Assembly (NCBI GenBank): GCA_049964535.1 | Contig: JBMFXG010000167.1 | Span: 1-5,763 of the forward strand | DNA: 5,763 bases | Source of the DNA: JAJYZP01 sp049964535 | GTDB lineage: Bacteria; Actinomycetota; Acidimicrobiia; Acidimicrobiales; Acidimicrobiaceae | Reading direction: 5' to 3' | Shown here: piece by piece, positions 5,254 through 5,763 of the stretch | Layout of the letters: every line of letters starts with the position of its first letter | Numbering within the stretch: the stretch's first letter is position 1 | The notes under the pieces: generated by a model | The model's database searches: none | Told to the model about the DNA's origin: nothing | What the model saw: only the letters and a program-made list of their open reading frames with translations | Made by a program: the position numbers and the translations under genes

Positions 5254-5763
5254 GAACGTTCCACCCACCGTCCGATCAGTCGGCGACGGTTACGTCTCGT
5301 GACGCTGCGCTCCAGTCCGGCACGCAGGTTCATGAGATGCACCGCTACCGACCGGGTGGTACGGCGATCGGTGCTTGTGGCGTGCTGGACCGTAAAGCCA
5401 TCCACGAGGTCTTGGACGATTGCGATCGACGCTGGACCCGTAAGGCCTGTTCTTCCAGTCCTCGAGCGAGCAGTACCGCTCCCAGCAACCCGGTGCAGCT
5501 AACGTGTACGCGTGCGTCGGGCCGTTCCCGCCGGGGACCGTCGGCCCCGCAACCGAGACCGCGGACCTCGCTCAGCGAAGCTCTGTCCGAGTCATCACCC
5601 GCTTCACCACCATCTCGACCCACCCCAAGATGTCGCACTGGCGAAGTCACCTCTTGCTCAACTCCCTGGATCAGGCACTACCCTTGCTGCGGCAAAGTTG
5701 TGTAGCGAAGGTCAGGAGGGCACGCCTTCGACCTTACTTCGAGCGTAACCTTATCGAGCGTCT
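5220..5763 (+). pseudogene. Plus-strand protein-like segments in two frames, GC-rich, running off the right edge
   Basis: The first segment, in the frame of 5337, includes RDAALQSGTQVHEMHRYRPG then GACGVLDRKAIHEVLDDCDR-RWTR up to about 5440. A second frame, open from just after TAA 5441-5443 to the window end, reads FFQSSSEQYRSQQPGAANVY then ACVGPFPPGTVGPATETADL, and ends with PYFERNLIER. Joining the two needs a frameshift near 5441-5450. GC counted by hand is 65% in 5341-5400, 67% in 5461-5520 and 77% in 5521-5580, so long chance frames are more likely here than elsewhere and confidence is low. It could be a decayed or transferred gene, or a real gene with sequence errors. No family is recognised. 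Confidence 0.28.

Noticed and set aside
5139..5498. Minus-strand frame open for about 120 codons in the GC-rich block
   Set aside because: Several frames on both strands are open here because stops are rare at this GC content. Codon pattern favours the plus strand, and no motif was seen.

Overview
The window looks like actinobacterial chromosomal DNA of moderate GC (about 55% by eye in the intact genes). The evidence is a PcaR/PobR-type IclR regulator, a family III CoA-transferase, and a Trp-rich conserved protein of a type I associate with Actinobacteria. A mid-GC acidophilic member of the Acidimicrobiia is my best guess, but this is inferred only from composition and gene style. All the convincing genes are on the minus strand, so transcription runs right to left. 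The window may be a short contig, because its right end is poorly structured.

Left block (about 2580 down to 1): an IclR-family regulator (2427-1621) is followed by a CaiB/BaiF CoA-transferase (1401-184). The CoA-transferase overlaps the start of a citrate synthase/citryl-CoA lyase-like gene that runs off the left edge. The likely logic is that the regulator senses an organic acid, the transferase makes its CoA thioester, and the lyase-like enzyme cleaves or forms a C-C bond on that thioester. The lyase-like gene has no ATG, GTG or TTG where homology and the Shine-Dalgarno site place its start; the codon there is GTA. The gap between regulator and transferase holds three perfect 18-bp tandem repeats, which triplicate the regulator's stop codon, and a 40-bp near-perfect palindrome that is a strong operator candidate. 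More palindromes lie upstream of the regulator.

Middle block: 2428-3223 has no gene I can support, only palindromes and a short direct repeat. It is followed by an intact 336-residue conserved protein of unknown function (4234-3224), apparently transcribed from a start at or near its ATG.

Right block (4235-5763): there is no intact gene. On the minus strand, three consecutive open segments in three different frames (4770-4247) read like one protein broken by frameshifts. A perfect 9-bp stem-loop sits at 4933-4959. On the plus strand from about 5095 to the right edge there are further protein-like segments in shifted frames, within a markedly GC-richer stretch (about 65-77% in the 60-base lines I counted between 5341 and 5580). 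This block is either decayed or foreign genes, or low-quality sequence near a contig end.
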